A DNA stretch of 47,066 bases from Sphaerisporangium perillae (GTDB taxonomy: Bacteria; Actinomycetota; Actinomycetes; Streptosporangiales; Streptosporangiaceae): positions 1 through 47,066 of the forward strand of contig NZ_JALLPO010000057.1 in NCBI RefSeq assembly GCF_023276435.1, given 5' to 3'. The position numbers and the translations under genes are program-made. The notes under the pieces were generated by a model, which saw only the letters and a program-made list of their open reading frames with translations, ran no database searches and was not told where the DNA came from. This document shows positions 29,000-38,031 of the stretch, in pieces. Positions within the stretch are counted from its first letter, which is position 1; every line of letters begins with the position of its first letter.

Positions 29000-30778
29000 T
29001 CACGTTCGGCCGTTGTCATCGGTCCCTCCCCGGCCTCCGGTCCCCCGCACGCGGGAGAGCGCCGCCATCAGATCACGCCGGTCCACCGCCAGCGCGACGG
29101 CAACGCACGCCGCCACCGCCGCGACCCCCGCGAGGGCGGCCACGCCCACGCCTGCCACCGGCCCGTGGACGGGCATCTGAGAGGTGACCCACAGGCCCGC
29201 GAGGAAGCCCGCGCCGCCGCCGAGCACGGCGGTGAGCAACGCGCGGGGGACTCCCGCGAGCGCCGCCGGGCCGCGCGAGCGGGCGACGGCCGCCATCAGC
29301 AGCACCCCGCCCGCCGTCATGCCGGCGGCGCTGCCCAGCGCCAGGCCGCCGAGCTTCCAGGGGCCGGGGAAGCTCACGACGAAGGCGGTCTGGGCCACCA
29401 TGACCACCAGCCAGCCGGCCACCGTGCCCACGGCCGCGGCCCTTCCCCTGCCGTCCGCGTACAGGACGCGGCCCAGCTGGGCGACCAGCCCGTATCCGAC
29501 CAGCCCCGGGGCGAAGAGCGCGATCGTGCGAGCCAGCTCCCCGGCGTCGATCTGGCTGTCCATCCCCTCGACGAACACCGCCGCCACCGGGGCGGCCACG
29601 GCCGCGAGCGCCCCGGCGGCGAGCCCGGACACGATCACCACCGCGCGGGTGGTCTGCGCCGACAGCGCGGCGAAGCCGTCCCCGTCGCCGCCCTCGGCGC
29701 GCGCGGACAGCGCGGGGAACACGCTGGTCGCGATGGGCACCGCGAGCACCGCGTAGGGCACCTGGTAGATCGCCCAGGCGTAGTTGTAGCCGGGCAGCCC
29801 TCCCGCGCCGACCTCATGGTTGGCGAGCCAGACCACCAGCGCCATGGCGGCCTGCTGCGCGATCAGGGCGCTGAGCCCGGCCGCCGCCAGGCGGCGGACC
29901 CTCGCGGCCACGCCCTCGGGGAAGCGCAAGGTGGGCCGCAGCCGCAGGCCCAGCCGGGAGGACGGCCCGATCACCGTGACCACCAGTGCCAGGACGCCCA
30001 GAGTGGTGCCGGCGGACAGGGCCAGCTCGGCAGGGCGCGGCACATCCGTCAGGGGGTCGGTGACGCCGTGGCTGAGCGGCACGAACAGCAGGTAGGCGAC
30101 GATGACCACCAGGCTGGACACCAGCGGGGCCACCGCCGGGCCCGCGAACCTGCGGTGGGCCTGCAGCACGCCGTAGAGCACCACCGCCAGGCCGTACAGC
30201 GGGATCTGCGGGGCGAAGACCACGAGCATCCGGGTGGCGGTGTCCACCAGGTCCCCGGTCATGCACCCCTGCACGTCGCCGGCGAACAGCCCGATCACGG
30301 GACGGGCGGCGAGGGCGGTGAGGGCGCCGAGCGGCACGAGCAGCACCAGCACCCAGGTCAGCAGCGCCGAGGTGATCCACCCCACCCGCGCCCGCGCCTC
30401 TTCGGCCGTCTCCACCGCGCCGGAGCCCGCGGCACCGGCCCCCTCGACGTGCGGACCACCGGCCCCGGCACCGCGGGCGGAGGAGGCGGCCGGACCGGAA
30501 CCCTCGGCGCGGGAACCGGCGGGCACCGGGACCGAGGAGCGGGACGCCGCTCCGGCGAGCACGGGGACGACCATCCCGGCGAGCGCGCCGCCCACGACGA
30601 TCTCGAACACGATGTTGGGCACCTGGTTGGCCGTGAAGTAGGCCGTGGCCAGGCAGTTGGTGCCCACCGTGCGGGCCAGGACGAGCTGCTTGGCGAAGCC
30701 GACGACCCGCGCGAGGATCGTGACGACCCCGATGAGGACCGCCGCGGCGGCGAGGCCCCGGCCCACCCGTGCTGTCAT
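29000..30778 (-). CDS. murJ: MurJ/MviN lipid II flippase
   Basis: 592 residues from ATG 30778, overlapping the stop of the MraY-like gene (ATGA). About 14 transmembrane helices of the MOP exporter fold. The family N-terminus is seen: GVVTILARVVGFAKQLVLAR, then ATAYFTANQVPNIVFEIVVG. MurJ flips lipid II to the outer face of the membrane for cell-wall synthesis. Residues 79-122 are an Ala/Gly/Ser/Pro low-complexity insertion (30413-30544) between the second and third helices, absent from short homologues. It lacks the pseudokinase half of mycobacterial MviN. Direct translational coupling with a MraY-like transferase suggests a joint role in lipid-linked precursors. Confidence 0.93.
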   Translation of the reverse strand: MTARVGRGLAAAAVLIGVVTILARVVGFAKQLVLARTVGTNCLATAYFTANQVPNIVFEIVVGGALAGMVVPVLAGAASRSSVPVPAGSRAEGSGPAASSARGAGAGGPHVEGAGAAGSGAVETAEEARARVGWITSALLTWVLVLLVPLGALTALAARPVIGLFAGDVQGCMTGDLVDTATRMLVVFAPQIPLYGLAVVLYGVLQAHRRFAGPAVAPLVSSLVVIVAYLLFVPLSHGVTDPLTDVPRPAELALSAGTTLGVLALVVTVIGPSSRLGLRLRPTLRFPEGVAARVRRLAAAGLSALIAQQAAMALVVWLANHEVGAGGLPGYNYAWAIYQVPYAVLAVPIATSVFPALSARAEGGDGDGFAALSAQTTRAVVIVSGLAAGALAAVAAPVAAVFVEGMDSQIDAGELARTIALFAPGLVGYGLVAQLGRVLYADGRGRAAAVGTVAGWLVVMVAQTAFVVSFPGPWKLGGLALGSAAGMTAGGVLLMAAVARSRGPAALAGVPRALLTAVLGGGAGFLAGLWVTSQMPVHGPVAGVGVAALAGVAAVAACVAVALAVDRRDLMAALSRVRGTGGRGGTDDNGRT

Positions 30779-31653
30779 GCGGAACGGCGGCCCAGCATGT
30801 CGAGGCGGTTCAGCACGGGGTTCCCCGCGATGACCTTGGTGAAGCTGACCTTCTCCGAGGCGGCGGTGAGCGCGGCCACCGTGCCGAGCAGGGCCAGGCG
30901 GGACGGGCGGCGCAGCGTGGTCACCGCGGCGACCCCGAGGAGCGCGCCCAGCGCGTTTGCCCCGGCGTCGCCGAGCATGGCGCGCTCGCCGAGGTCCTCG
31001 GGCAGCAGGGCGACGCCCGCGCCGAGCGGCACCGCGGCGAGGGCGGCCCCGCCGGCGCCGCCCTTGGCCAGGGACGCGGCGAGGAGAGGGCCGCCGGTCA
31101 GCAGCCCCACCTTGATGGCGCGTCCCGGCCGCAGGTCGAACAGGTTGGCCAGGTTGGCGCTGCCGGCGATCACCGCGCCGTTGACCAGGGTGTCCACGGC
31201 GAGGGAGACCGGCCCCCGCCCCGCGTCCCGGGGATGGCGGGGCAGGATGGCAGCGGCCGCCAGGCCCGCCGCGCCGATGCCGAGGATCTTCACCGCGCCG
31301 CTGGTCACCTCGCCACGCGCCAGCGCGGTCAGGTGCCCCTTGAAGCCCTTGGAGGAGGTGGCCCCCCACAGGTCGTCGTACGCGCCGAGCGCTCCGCTGC
31401 CCACGCCGGCCAGCACGGCCGCCGCCCTGACCCGCCCGGACAGCCCCGGCGCCAGGGCCGCCGCCGCTCCCGCGCCGGCCACGAACGCCGGGCCCTCGAG
31501 CAGGGTGATCGGCTCACCGCGGTGGTTGGTGCGCGTCCAGGTCTTCTCCTCGCCGATCGGCGGGCGGCGGGTGAACGCCGCGTAGGCGGCGCGGGCGGCG
31601 ACGGCGCCGAGGGCCGCGCCCGCCAGGGCGCCGAGCCAGGTGCGATGGGCCAT
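30775..31653 (-). CDS. MraY/WecA-like polyprenyl-phosphate sugar-1-phosphate transferase homologue
   Basis: 292 residues from ATG 31653 (GAGGG eight bases upstream). Strongly hydrophobic, about eight to ten transmembrane helices. Three motifs of the family are visible in the right order: LGAYDDLWG (the DD pair), NLANLFDLRPGRA (the N..N..D loop) and AMLGDAGANALGALLG (the GDxGS-like loop). The usual DGLDG is reduced to DLRPG, so activity may differ from true MraY. The protein is shorter than MraY (~360). Such proteins sit beside murJ in many actinobacteria and are usually annotated hypothetical. Substrate unknown. Confidence 0.78.
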   Translation of the reverse strand: MAHRTWLGALAGAALGAVAARAAYAAFTRRPPIGEEKTWTRTNHRGEPITLLEGPAFVAGAGAAAALAPGLSGRVRAAAVLAGVGSGALGAYDDLWGATSSKGFKGHLTALARGEVTSGAVKILGIGAAGLAAAAILPRHPRDAGRGPVSLAVDTLVNGAVIAGSANLANLFDLRPGRAIKVGLLTGGPLLAASLAKGGAGGAALAAVPLGAGVALLPEDLGERAMLGDAGANALGALLGVAAVTTLRRPSRLALLGTVAALTAASEKVSFTKVIAGNPVLNRLDMLGRRSA

Positions 31654-31817
31654 AGCAGATCCCTCTTCGTCTGGAGCACCCGGCGCGAACGCCGGAGAGC
31701 ATGGTCATCAGGGCGGGGCCGCCCCGCGGGTGGGGCGGAAGCTCCCCCCGCCCGCCGCGAGGCGGGAAGTCCGCCGCGAGGAGCGGCGGCGCGCCGGCGG
31801 GCCAGTCGAGGGGCCCG

Positions 31818-32795
31818 TCAGCCGCCCGCGCCCGCCTCGGGGGTGGGCGTGGACGAGGCCGTGGGGGACGGCTCGGTGGCCGTGGCGTCCGAGCCCAGGC
31901 CGTACTGCCCGGCGTCCCCGGCCGCCTGCTCCCGCAGAGAGTAGACCACCGCGGCCTGCCCGAAGGCCATATCGGGGTTGTCGACGGTGGAGACCTTCGC
32001 CGCCACGTCGCTGTCCGCGCGGACCGCGGCGATGACGCCCGCCGTGGTCGAGGGAGGCACGGCTCCGGCGACGACGGTGCCGGTGCCGCCGTCGTCCAGC
32101 CCGGCGGCCAGCGACACCAGGGCGGAGTTCTGGGCCTCGGCGGTCTCGCCCTCGTAGGGGGTGGCCGGGGTCATGAGCAGGGCCAGTGTGGCGCGCTTGC
32201 CGGGATCGCCCTCCAGCGTGACCAGCCCATCTCTCTGGAAGGAGTCGAGCACCCCCGACGCCGTGGGGTTGTCCTTGCCCGCCTGCGCCTTGTCGGAGGT
32301 CAGGACGGCGTTGGCCAGCACCGCGGCCGCCTTGTCGTACGGCGTGGCGGTCAGGGAGAACTCCAGGGTGGCGGGTTTCGCCCTGGTCGCGAGCTCGTCG
32401 ACCAGACCTGCCTGCTCGGCCGTGAGGTACTTCTCGGTGAGCGCGACCCGCCCGCTCACCACGGCTCCGGCCGCCGTGAGCACGTGCTCCATCGGGTCGC
32501 GCAGCTTGGAGTCGGCCCCCGGCGCCTCGAAGATCACGACGTGCTCGCCGGTCAGGGCGCCCTGCACGAGCTGCGGGAGCCGGTCGGCGACGAAGGTGTC
32601 ACCGGCCCCGTCCCGCGCCTGCGAGACGTTGATCTGCCCCTGCAGCTCGGTGTTGCGGGCCCGCAGCTGCGCGGTCACCGCCTCGGTGGAGGCGACCAGC
32701 GGCGCGTTCAGCACCGTGCTGCCGAGCACGATGCCGATGGCGAGCGCGAGGAAGATCGCGACGATGGAGACGATGTGATAGCGAAAATCGATCAC
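31818..32795 (-). CDS. MctB/SteB-family membrane-anchored protein
   Basis: 325 residues from GTG 32795, overlapping the steA stop as GTGA. It begins IDFRYHIVSIVAIFLALAIG, one membrane helix that anchors an external domain, followed by a short coiled coil (AVTAQLRARNTELQGQI). The globular part shows VVIFEAPGADSKLRDPMEHV and the tail is Ser/Thr/Pro-rich. The family was named MctB for a copper phenotype in M. tuberculosis (Rv1698). In corynebacteria the steA-steB pair controls the cell-wall hydrolase RipA during septation. The fixed coupling with steA supports the SteB reading here. Confidence 0.9.
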   Translation of the reverse strand: MIDFRYHIVSIVAIFLALAIGIVLGSTVLNAPLVASTEAVTAQLRARNTELQGQINVSQARDGAGDTFVADRLPQLVQGALTGEHVVIFEAPGADSKLRDPMEHVLTAAGAVVSGRVALTEKYLTAEQAGLVDELATRAKPATLEFSLTATPYDKAAAVLANAVLTSDKAQAGKDNPTASGVLDSFQRDGLVTLEGDPGKRATLALLMTPATPYEGETAEAQNSALVSLAAGLDDGGTGTVVAGAVPPSTTAGVIAAVRADSDVAAKVSTVDNPDMAFGQAAVVYSLREQAAGDAGQYGLGSDATATEPSPTASSTPTPEAGAGG

Positions 32796-33988
32796 GAGAA
32801 GAGTCCGACCAACCAGAAGATGAAACCGTTCCAGGCGTCCCGAAGTCCGTTCAGCCAGACCTTGCCCATCGGCGAGAACCACAGGACCACGCCCACCGTG
32901 ACCAGGGCGGTGGCCACCAGCAGCAGCAGTGAGCCGATCGAGATGCGGCTGCGGTAGAGCCTGCTCACGCCCTTGGCGTCCACCAGCTTGCCGCCGACCC
33001 GCAGGCGGGTCAGGAAGGTGCTCGCCATGCCCGAACGGCCCTTGTCGAGGAACTCCACCAGCGTCCCGTGGGTGCCGACCGCCACGATGAGGCTCGCGCC
33101 CTTGTCGTCGGCGAGCAGCATCGCGATGTCCTCGCTGGTGCCGGTCGCGGGGAACACCACGGCATGCTGGCCGAGCTGCTGCACCCGCTCCAGGCCCGGC
33201 GCGCGGCCGTCGCGGTAGGCGTGCACGACCAGCTCCGCGCCGCAGCACAGCGCCCGTTCCGACACCGAGTCGAAGTCGCCCACGATGAGGTCGGGCAGGT
33301 AGCCGGCGTCCATGAGCGCGTCGGCGCCGCCGTCCACCCCGATCAGGACCGGGCGGTATTCGCGGATGTAGGAGCGGAGGGTGGCGATGTCCTCCTTGTA
33401 GTGGTAGCCGCGCACCACGACCAGGACGTGCTTGCCGTCCATGGTGGTGCGGATGTCGGGCACGCCCACGCCGTCGATCAGCAGGTCGCGCTCGCGGCGG
33501 ATGTACTCCATCGTGTTGATGGCGAACTCCTCGATCTGAACCGACAGGCCCGCCCTCGCCTCGGCCATCGCGGCGGAGACGCTCTCGGCCGTGGCGGCCT
33601 CGCCCTTGCCGACGAGCTCGTCGTCGAGGTAGATCGTGCCCTCGTGGACGCGCACCACGTCACCGTCGCGGACGCGGTCGAACACCTCGGGGGTGACGTT
33701 GTCGATGACCGTGACCCCGGCGTTGAGCAGGATCTGCGGACCGAGGTTCGGATAGCGCCCGCTGATCCCGGCGGCGATGTTCACCACGACGGAGACTCCG
33801 CACGCGACAAGAGCCTCCGCGCTCACCCGGTCGACGTCGACATGATCGATGATCGCGATTTCTCCGGGCCGGAGGCGCTTGGTCAGCGTCTTGGTCCGCC
33901 GATCGATCCTCGCCACTGCCGTCACCCCGGGAAGGTCTGAAACCTTCCTGCGGCGGAGGCCCTGAACCTTCAAGGTCGGCACCTTCAT
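32792..33988 (-). CDS. steA: SteA-like protein (thiamine pyrophosphokinase-like fold, membrane-anchored)
   Basis: 398 residues from ATG 33988, where the conserved MKVPTLKVQGLRRRKVSDLPG begins. The cytoplasmic domain contains GEIAIIDHVDVDRVSAEAL and the TPPK-like core LIGVDGGADALMDAGYLPDLIVGDFDSVSE. One transmembrane helix lies near the C-terminus (SIGSLLLLVATALVTVGVVL), followed by ~35 residues. The corynebacterial homologue pairs with SteB and couples septum peptidoglycan cleavage to division. The steA-steB start-stop overlap is kept here, upstream of the MraY-like gene and murJ. Confidence 0.92.
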   Translation of the reverse strand: MKVPTLKVQGLRRRKVSDLPGVTAVARIDRRTKTLTKRLRPGEIAIIDHVDVDRVSAEALVACGVSVVVNIAAGISGRYPNLGPQILLNAGVTVIDNVTPEVFDRVRDGDVVRVHEGTIYLDDELVGKGEAATAESVSAAMAEARAGLSVQIEEFAINTMEYIRRERDLLIDGVGVPDIRTTMDGKHVLVVVRGYHYKEDIATLRSYIREYRPVLIGVDGGADALMDAGYLPDLIVGDFDSVSERALCCGAELVVHAYRDGRAPGLERVQQLGQHAVVFPATGTSEDIAMLLADDKGASLIVAVGTHGTLVEFLDKGRSGMASTFLTRLRVGGKLVDAKGVSRLYRSRISIGSLLLLVATALVTVGVVLWFSPMGKVWLNGLRDAWNGFIFWLVGLFS

Positions 33989-34116
33989 CACGAACCATCC
34001 TGCCAGAGCGTGCGACCAAGATGGGCCCGCATCACGGCGTGTCAGATATGTCACTCGGGGTAGAGGGGCGCGCGCAGCTGGCGTACGCCGGTCCCCGCCC
34101 GCCCCGCTGAGCGCTC

Positions 34117-34131
34117 GTCAGGCGTCCTGAC
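34117..34131. terminator. Short stem-loop between recN and steA
   Basis: GTCAGG and CCTGAC enclose a three-base loop. Only six base pairs and no U-tract, so termination after recN is a weak reading. The rest of the 165-bp gap shows no clear element. Confidence 0.25.
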
Positions 34132-34153
34132 CAGGCATCGGCGGTCATCATGA

Positions 34154-35872
34154 TCAACCCGTCGCCTTGTCCGCCCCGGCGATCGACAGCAGCTCCTCGG
34201 CGTGCGCCCGGCCGAGCTCGGAGTCCTCCAGGCCCGCCAGCATGCGCGACAGCTCCCTGGTGCGCCCCTCGCGGTCGAGAGCGGTGACCCCGCTGCGCAC
34301 GACCCTGCCGTCGCTGGCCTTCTCCACGACGAGATGCTGGTCGGCGAAGGCGGCGACCTGCGGCAGGTGGGTCACCACGATGACCTGCGCCGTGCGGGCC
34401 AGCCGGGCCAGCCGCCGGCCGATCTCCACCGCCGCCTTGCCGCCCACGCCCGCGTCGACCTCGTCGAACACGAACGTCGGCACCGGGTCGGCGCCGGCGA
34501 ACACCACCTCGATGGCCAGCATGACCCGGCTCAGCTCGCCGCCGGAGGCGCCCTTGTTGAGCGGCAGCGCCGGCGCCCCGGGGTGGGCCATCATCCGCAA
34601 CTCGACCTCGTCGACCCCCTCGGGGCCGAACTGGCCGCTCGGAGTGATCACCACGACGACCTTGGCGTGCGGCATCGCGAGCGCGGAAAGCTCGGCGGTC
34701 ACCGCCTCGCCGAACCGCTCGGCGGCGGAGGTGCGGATGCCGGTGAGCTCGGCCGCCAGCTCGGTGAGCCGGACCGTCAGCTCATCGTGCTCGCGGGTGA
34801 GCTCGGCGATGCGATCGTCGTCGCCCGCGAGCTCCCCGACCCGGGCCGCGGCGTCCCTCGCCCAGGCCAGGACCGCGACGGTGTCCTCGCCGTACTTCCT
34901 GATCAGGCCGGTGAGCAGCGACCGGCGCTCCTGCGCCGCGGCGAGCCTGGCCGGGTCGGCCTCGACCGACTCGGCGTAGGCGGCCAGCTCGGTCGCCACG
35001 TCCGACACCAGATAGCCGGCCTCGGCCAGCCGGTCGCCGATGCCCGACAGCGTCGTGTCGTACTCGCGGACGGCCTCCACCGCCGACCGCGCCTGCCCGA
35101 GCAGCGACACGGCGTCCTGCGCGCCCTGGGCGCTCGCCATGGGGTCGCCGAGCAGGGCCGTGTGGGCGACCACGGCGGCGTTCTTCAGCGAGTCGGCGTG
35201 CGCGAGGCGCTCCTCCTCCTGCTTGAGCTCGACCTCCTCGCCCGGCTTGGGGTCGGCCTTCTCGATCTCCTCAAGCCCGAAGCGCAGATGGTCGGCCTCC
35301 TGGGCCCGCTCCCGCGCCTTGGTCGTGAGCTCCTCGAGCGTCTCGCCGACCTCCTTGTGGCGCTTGTAGGCCTGGGTGTAGGCGCGCAGCGGCTTGACCA
35401 GCTCTTCCCCCGCGTAGCGGTCGAGGGCGGCGCGCTGGCGGCCCGGCTGCAGCAGCCGCTGCTGGTCCATCTGGCCGTGGACGGCCACGAGATCCTCGGC
35501 GAGGTAGGTGAGCGTGCCGACCGGCACGGACCTGCCGCCCAGCCAGGCCCGGGACCGGCCCTCGGTGGAGACCGTCCTCGCGATGATGAGCTCGCCGTCG
35601 TCGATCTCGCCGCCGACGTCCTCCACCTGCTGGGCGACCCGGCTGCCCGGCTCCACGACCAGCGTGCCCTCGATCGTGGCGCGGTCGGCCCCCGGCCGGA
35701 CGCGCGCGGGGTCGGCCCGGCCGCCGAACAGCAGCCCGAGCCCCGTCACGACCATCGTCTTGCCCGCGCCGGTCTCGCCCGTGACGACGGTGAATCCCGA
35801 TGAGAGCGAAAGGACCGCCTCATCGATCACTCCGAGCCCTTTGATCCGGACCTCATCGACCCGTGGCCGCAC
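34154..35872 (-). CDS. recN: DNA repair protein RecN
   Basis: 572 residues from GTG 35872, with GGAGGG six bases upstream. SMC-like ATPase of double-strand break repair. Walker A TGETGAGKT (31-39) is in the N-terminal head; two coiled-coil arms occupy ~150-380 (LRFGLEEIEKADPKPGEEVE, AELTREHDELTVRLTELAAE); the C-terminal head has KGASGGELSRVMLAIE (ABC signature) and FVFDEVDAGVGG (Walker B). A TAGGAT (35962-35967, minus) about 90 bases upstream may be a -10 element. No LexA box was recognised. The 200-bp gap to nadK suggests an independent promoter. Confidence 0.97.
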   Translation of the reverse strand: MRPRVDEVRIKGLGVIDEAVLSLSSGFTVVTGETGAGKTMVVTGLGLLFGGRADPARVRPGADRATIEGTLVVEPGSRVAQQVEDVGGEIDDGELIIARTVSTEGRSRAWLGGRSVPVGTLTYLAEDLVAVHGQMDQQRLLQPGRQRAALDRYAGEELVKPLRAYTQAYKRHKEVGETLEELTTKARERAQEADHLRFGLEEIEKADPKPGEEVELKQEEERLAHADSLKNAAVVAHTALLGDPMASAQGAQDAVSLLGQARSAVEAVREYDTTLSGIGDRLAEAGYLVSDVATELAAYAESVEADPARLAAAQERRSLLTGLIRKYGEDTVAVLAWARDAAARVGELAGDDDRIAELTREHDELTVRLTELAAELTGIRTSAAERFGEAVTAELSALAMPHAKVVVVITPSGQFGPEGVDEVELRMMAHPGAPALPLNKGASGGELSRVMLAIEVVFAGADPVPTFVFDEVDAGVGGKAAVEIGRRLARLARTAQVIVVTHLPQVAAFADQHLVVEKASDGRVVRSGVTALDREGRTRELSRMLAGLEDSELGRAHAEELLSIAGADKATG

Positions 35873-36072
35873 TGGGTCCCTCCCACTGTTCCGCCGCGCT
35901 CCGATCGGGCACCTCGCCGGACCGTCGGGGGCATGGCTCGGTCACCTCTCCGTGCGGGTCGATCCTACGCGGAAATCGCCAAGGTTTTCGATGACCGGGG
36001 TTGTTCGCACCCCCCAGGGCCGCCGAGGTGGCCGTTCAGGCCGCGAGGAAACGGGCTGGAATCCGCGGGCCG

Positions 36073-36981
36073 TCAGGGCCGCACGCGCCCGCGCCAGCCC
36101 TGGACGGGAAGCTCCAGCTTGGCCACGAGGCGGTCGGTGAACGGCGCTCCGGTGGTGTCGACGTCGTGCAGCCGCGCCAGCAGCACCGGCAGGTCGGCGC
36201 GCCGCACCTCCACCCGCACGCCCGGCGGCAGATCGAAGCGGCGCCGGCCGTCGCACCACAGCACACCGCCCGGCGTGCCCGGCAGCAGCTCGACGGCCAG
36301 GGTCGACCTCGGGGAGACCACCAGGGGCCGGGCGAAGAGCGCGTGGGCGCTGTTCGGCACCATCAGCAGCGCCTCCACCTCCGGCCACACGACCGGGCCG
36401 CCCGCCGAGAAGGCGTAGGCGGTGGAACCGGTCGGGGTGGCGCAGATCACGCCGTCGCAGCCCCAGCGGGACAGCGGGCGGCCGTCGATCTCGGCCACGA
36501 CCTCCAGCATGCGGTCGCGCTTCTCGACGCTCGCCTCGTTCAGCGCCCAGGTGGACGCGAGGACCTCGCCGTTGGCCCGGACCCTCACGTCGATGGTCAT
36601 GCGCTCTTCGACGGTGTACCGGCTCGTCACGACGCGGTCCACGGCCTCGGCGAGGTCGGCCATCTCCGCCTCGGCCAGGAAGCCCACGTGGCCGAGGTTG
36701 ACGCCGAGGAGCGGGGTGCCGGCCGGGCGGGCGAGCTCGGCCGCCCGCAGCAGCGTGCCGTCGCCGCCGAGCACCATCAGCATCTCGGCGTCCTCGGCCG
36801 CGGCGGGACTCGACGGCACCACGTCCACACCCGGGGCGCCGATCTCCTCCGCCTCGGGCTCCATGACGCGGACCGTGAAGCCCTCGTCGAGGAACCGCTG
36901 TATCACCAGCCGCGCGCTCTCGACCGCCGGCACGCGCCCCGTATGGGCCGTGATCAGCACCGTGCGCTTCGAACCGTCCAT
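36073..36981 (-). CDS. nadK: NAD kinase
   Basis: 302 residues from ATG 36981, chosen because GGAG lies six bases upstream and the family start (RTVLITAHTGRVPAVESA) follows. GTG 37017, overlapping the tlyA stop, is an alternative that adds 12 residues. Phosphorylates NAD to NADP using ATP or polyphosphate. Seen: LGGDGTLLRAAEL (72-76 is GGDGT), GVNLGHVGFLAEAE, WALNEASVEKRD (NE motif) and TPTGSTAYAFSAGGP. Part of the actinobacterial tlyA-nadK-recN-steA-steB order, the same as Rv1694-Rv1698. Confidence 0.96.
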   Translation of the reverse strand: MDGSKRTVLITAHTGRVPAVESARLVIQRFLDEGFTVRVMEPEAEEIGAPGVDVVPSSPAAAEDAEMLMVLGGDGTLLRAAELARPAGTPLLGVNLGHVGFLAEAEMADLAEAVDRVVTSRYTVEERMTIDVRVRANGEVLASTWALNEASVEKRDRMLEVVAEIDGRPLSRWGCDGVICATPTGSTAYAFSAGGPVVWPEVEALLMVPNSAHALFARPLVVSPRSTLAVELLPGTPGGVLWCDGRRRFDLPPGVRVEVRRADLPVLLARLHDVDTTGAPFTDRLVAKLELPVQGWRGRVRP

Positions 36982-37016
36982 GGTCGACTCCGCTCGTCCG
37001 GCGGGCACTTCACGCA

Positions 37017-37844
37017 CTATTGGGGACCTTCCACGACCGCGCGCTCGATCTCGGCGTCGAGATCGGCCACCGGATCGGGCCCGGGGCCCTTGCCGAGCCA
37101 GATGAGGTACTCCACATTGCCCGACGGGCCCGGCAGCGGGCTCGCCGTCACGCCGCGCACCGCGAGGGACAGCCCGGAGGCCGCCGCCGCGACATCGCGG
37201 ACCGCTCCGGCGCGCAGCCCCGGGTCCCGTACGACGCCGCCGGCCCCCACCCGCTCCTTGCCCACCTCGAACTGCGGCTTCACCAGCATCACGAAGTCGG
37301 CCCGCGAGGCCGCGCAGGCCGTCAGAGCCGGCAGCACCAGGCGGAGGGAGATGAACGACAGGTCGCCGACCACCAGCGTGGGCGGCTCGCCCACCATCTC
37401 GGGCGTCAGGTCGCGGACGTTGACCCGTTCCATCACGGTGACCCGCTCGTCCGTGCGGAGCGGCCAGGCCAGCTGGCCGTACCCGACGTCGACCGCGAGG
37501 ACGTGGGCCGCGCCGCGCCGCAGGAGCACGTCGGTGAACCCGCCCGTCGAGGCCCCCGCGTCCAGGCAGCGGCGCCCCTCGACGGCCAGGCCGCGCGGCC
37601 CGAACGCCTCCAGCGCGCCGAGCAGCTTGTGGGCGCCCCGCGAGACGTAGGCCGGCCCTTCCGCCGCCTCGGCCACGACGATCGCCGAGGCCGTGTCGAC
37701 CTGGGTCGCCGGCTTGGCGGCCGTGCGGCCTCCGACGCTGACCCTGCCACCTGAGATCAGCTCCGCCGCCTGCTCTCGGGAGCGTGCCAGGCCGCGCCGG
37801 ACGAGTTCGCTGTCGAGACGGATGCGGCGGCTCAACGCGCCCAC
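37017..37844 (-). CDS. tlyA: TlyA-type rRNA 2'-O-methyltransferase
   Basis: 275 residues from GTG 37844; TTG 37835 is an alternative closer to the common family start (SRRIRLDSELVRRGLARSRE). An N-terminal S4 RNA-binding domain spans ~5-65, then a SAM-dependent FtsJ-like domain with CLDAGASTGGFTDVLLRRGA (motif I), VGDLSFISLRLVLPAL and MLVKPQFEVGKERVG. Mycobacterial TlyA methylates 16S C1409 and 23S C1920, which gives capreomycin sensitivity; the same activity is expected. It sits between a 58-residue conserved protein and nadK. Confidence 0.95.
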   Translation of the reverse strand: MGALSRRIRLDSELVRRGLARSREQAAELISGGRVSVGGRTAAKPATQVDTASAIVVAEAAEGPAYVSRGAHKLLGALEAFGPRGLAVEGRRCLDAGASTGGFTDVLLRRGAAHVLAVDVGYGQLAWPLRTDERVTVMERVNVRDLTPEMVGEPPTLVVGDLSFISLRLVLPALTACAASRADFVMLVKPQFEVGKERVGAGGVVRDPGLRAGAVRDVAAAASGLSLAVRGVTASPLPGPSGNVEYLIWLGKGPGPDPVADLDAEIERAVVEGPQ

Positions 37845-37854
37845 CCCCGCACCA

Positions 37855-38031
37855 TCACAGGCTCCCGTCCCCGGGAGCGGCCGGGGAGGCGTCGTCCATC
37901 GAGGCCAGGGTAGCCTCCAGGCCGCTCAGGACCTCCTCGAACATCGGGACGTGCTCCCGCACGGGAACCTCGCCGAGGCCGCCCAGCCGGGCAAGGGCGG
38001 CGGCCACCCTCGCCTCGCCGCTCTCCGTCAT
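37855..38031 (-). CDS. Small conserved actinobacterial protein upstream of tlyA
   Basis: 58 residues from ATG 38031, with GGAG seven bases upstream; ten bases separate its end from the tlyA start. Sequence: MTESGEARVAAALARLGGLG, then EVPVREHVPMFEEVLSGLEA and a short acidic/Pro tail. It forms two predicted helices with a VxEHVxxFEEVLxxL pattern, which I recall from short proteins found before tlyA in other actinomycetes. No catalytic or metal motif. Function unknown; likely co-transcribed with tlyA. Confidence 0.72.
   Translation of the reverse strand: MTESGEARVAAALARLGGLGEVPVREHVPMFEEVLSGLEATLASMDDASPAAPGDGSL

Noticed and set aside
28934-31585. 883-codon open frame on the plus strand
   Set aside because: Antisense of murJ and the MraY-like gene; Gly/His/Arg-rich shadow without motifs.
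35962-36010. LexA-type SOS box or PafBC promoter before recN
   Set aside because: Only a TAGGAT -10-like hexamer is convincing. The TTGGCG upstream has the wrong spacing, and the TCGAnnnn-like halves do not form a palindrome.
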